Source: Fasciolopsis buskii (Eukaryota; Platyhelminthes; Trematoda; Plagiorchiida; Fasciolidae). From it: DNA of 64,000 bases. Shown in pieces: positions 63,830 to 64,000 of the stretch (its first letter is position 1; every line of letters begins with the position of its first letter). Location: NCBI GenBank assembly GCA_008360955.1, contig LUCM01008726.1:189590-253589 (forward strand), given 5' to 3'. A program made the position numbers and the translations under genes. The notes under the pieces are model-generated. The model was given only the letters and a program-made list of their open reading frames with translations. It made no database searches and had not been told where the DNA came from.

Positions 63830-64000
63830 CAGAATTGCACAAGCTTTTGCTCGAATTAAGGGTAGCAGAAGCAAAGACAGTTAAGACCGGTATTTACCAA
63901 CTAGCAGATAGAGTTATGTGATCAAGGTATAAAAAAATTCCGCTTTACGATAAATCCATGGATCATGGAGTTATCAATTAAACTACTTGTAGGCCCCACC

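Larger units (their letters stand above)
61423..64000. other. Repeat-rich right edge; no supported gene
   Basis: Contains the foldback hairpin and its half copy, (TA)n tracts and a Penelope-like motif. Minus-strand frames at 61881-62123, 62914-63111 and 63462-63674 have no motifs or convincing splice sites. Confidence 0.5.

Noticed and set aside
1..64000. CRISPR arrays, operons, phage or other prokaryotic systems
   Set aside because: No regularly spaced repeats, no dense same-strand genes and no prokaryotic protein families were seen; all structure fits an animal genome.

Overview
This window is from a eukaryotic nuclear genome, most probably a parasitic flatworm (trematode or cestode). Three things point there. 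A decayed non-LTR retrotransposon at 44.1-46.6 kb has the RTE-type protein motifs that are abundant in flatworm genomes. The DNA is AT-rich (roughly 40% GC by eye) with many short dispersed repeats and (TA)n microsatellites. Genes are split into tiny exons separated by introns of many kilobases, with standard GT/AG sites. There is no bacterial-style gene organisation.

Only one conventional gene can be supported well. It lies on the minus strand and shows three exons: 36072-36421, 28923-29015 and 14816-15109. Their splice phases chain together (phase 1 to phase 1 at both junctions). The joined product gives two consecutive fibronectin type III (FN3) domains with a normal inter-domain linker. 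The best family match from memory is FN3 repeats 6 and 7 of LAR-type (type IIA) receptor protein tyrosine phosphatases. Other multi-FN3 neural adhesion receptors are not excluded. The introns seen are about 7.1 and 13.8 kb, and the next downstream intron is longer than 14.8 kb. Roughly the left 36 kb of the window is therefore intron of this gene. The phosphatase domains, transmembrane segment and Ig domains are not seen and would lie outside the window or in exons I could not recognise.

The right part (36.5-64 kb) is dominated by transposon relics. It holds the RTE copy (44.1-46.6 kb, with a single undetermined base N at 44972), a promoter-bearing LTR-like block on the minus strand (about 51.75-52.28 kb, flanked by TGAT on both sides), a long foldback hairpin at 61.69-61.83 kb with a decayed half copy at 62.5 kb, and a Penelope-like motif between (TA)n tracts near 63.7 kb. 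Several tRNA-derived SINE-like stretches and many microsatellites are scattered over the whole window. A few exon-like segments with good splice signals but no recognisable family occur at 48.3 kb and 61.1-61.4 kb.

I found no previously undescribed multi-gene system. The observations most worth a second look are the foldback hairpin, the opposing splice sites at 61.29/61.33 kb, the LTR-like block, and the FN3 receptor with its altered tyrosine corner. Most open reading frames of 60-160 codons here are of the length expected by chance at this base composition, and I have not annotated them as genes.
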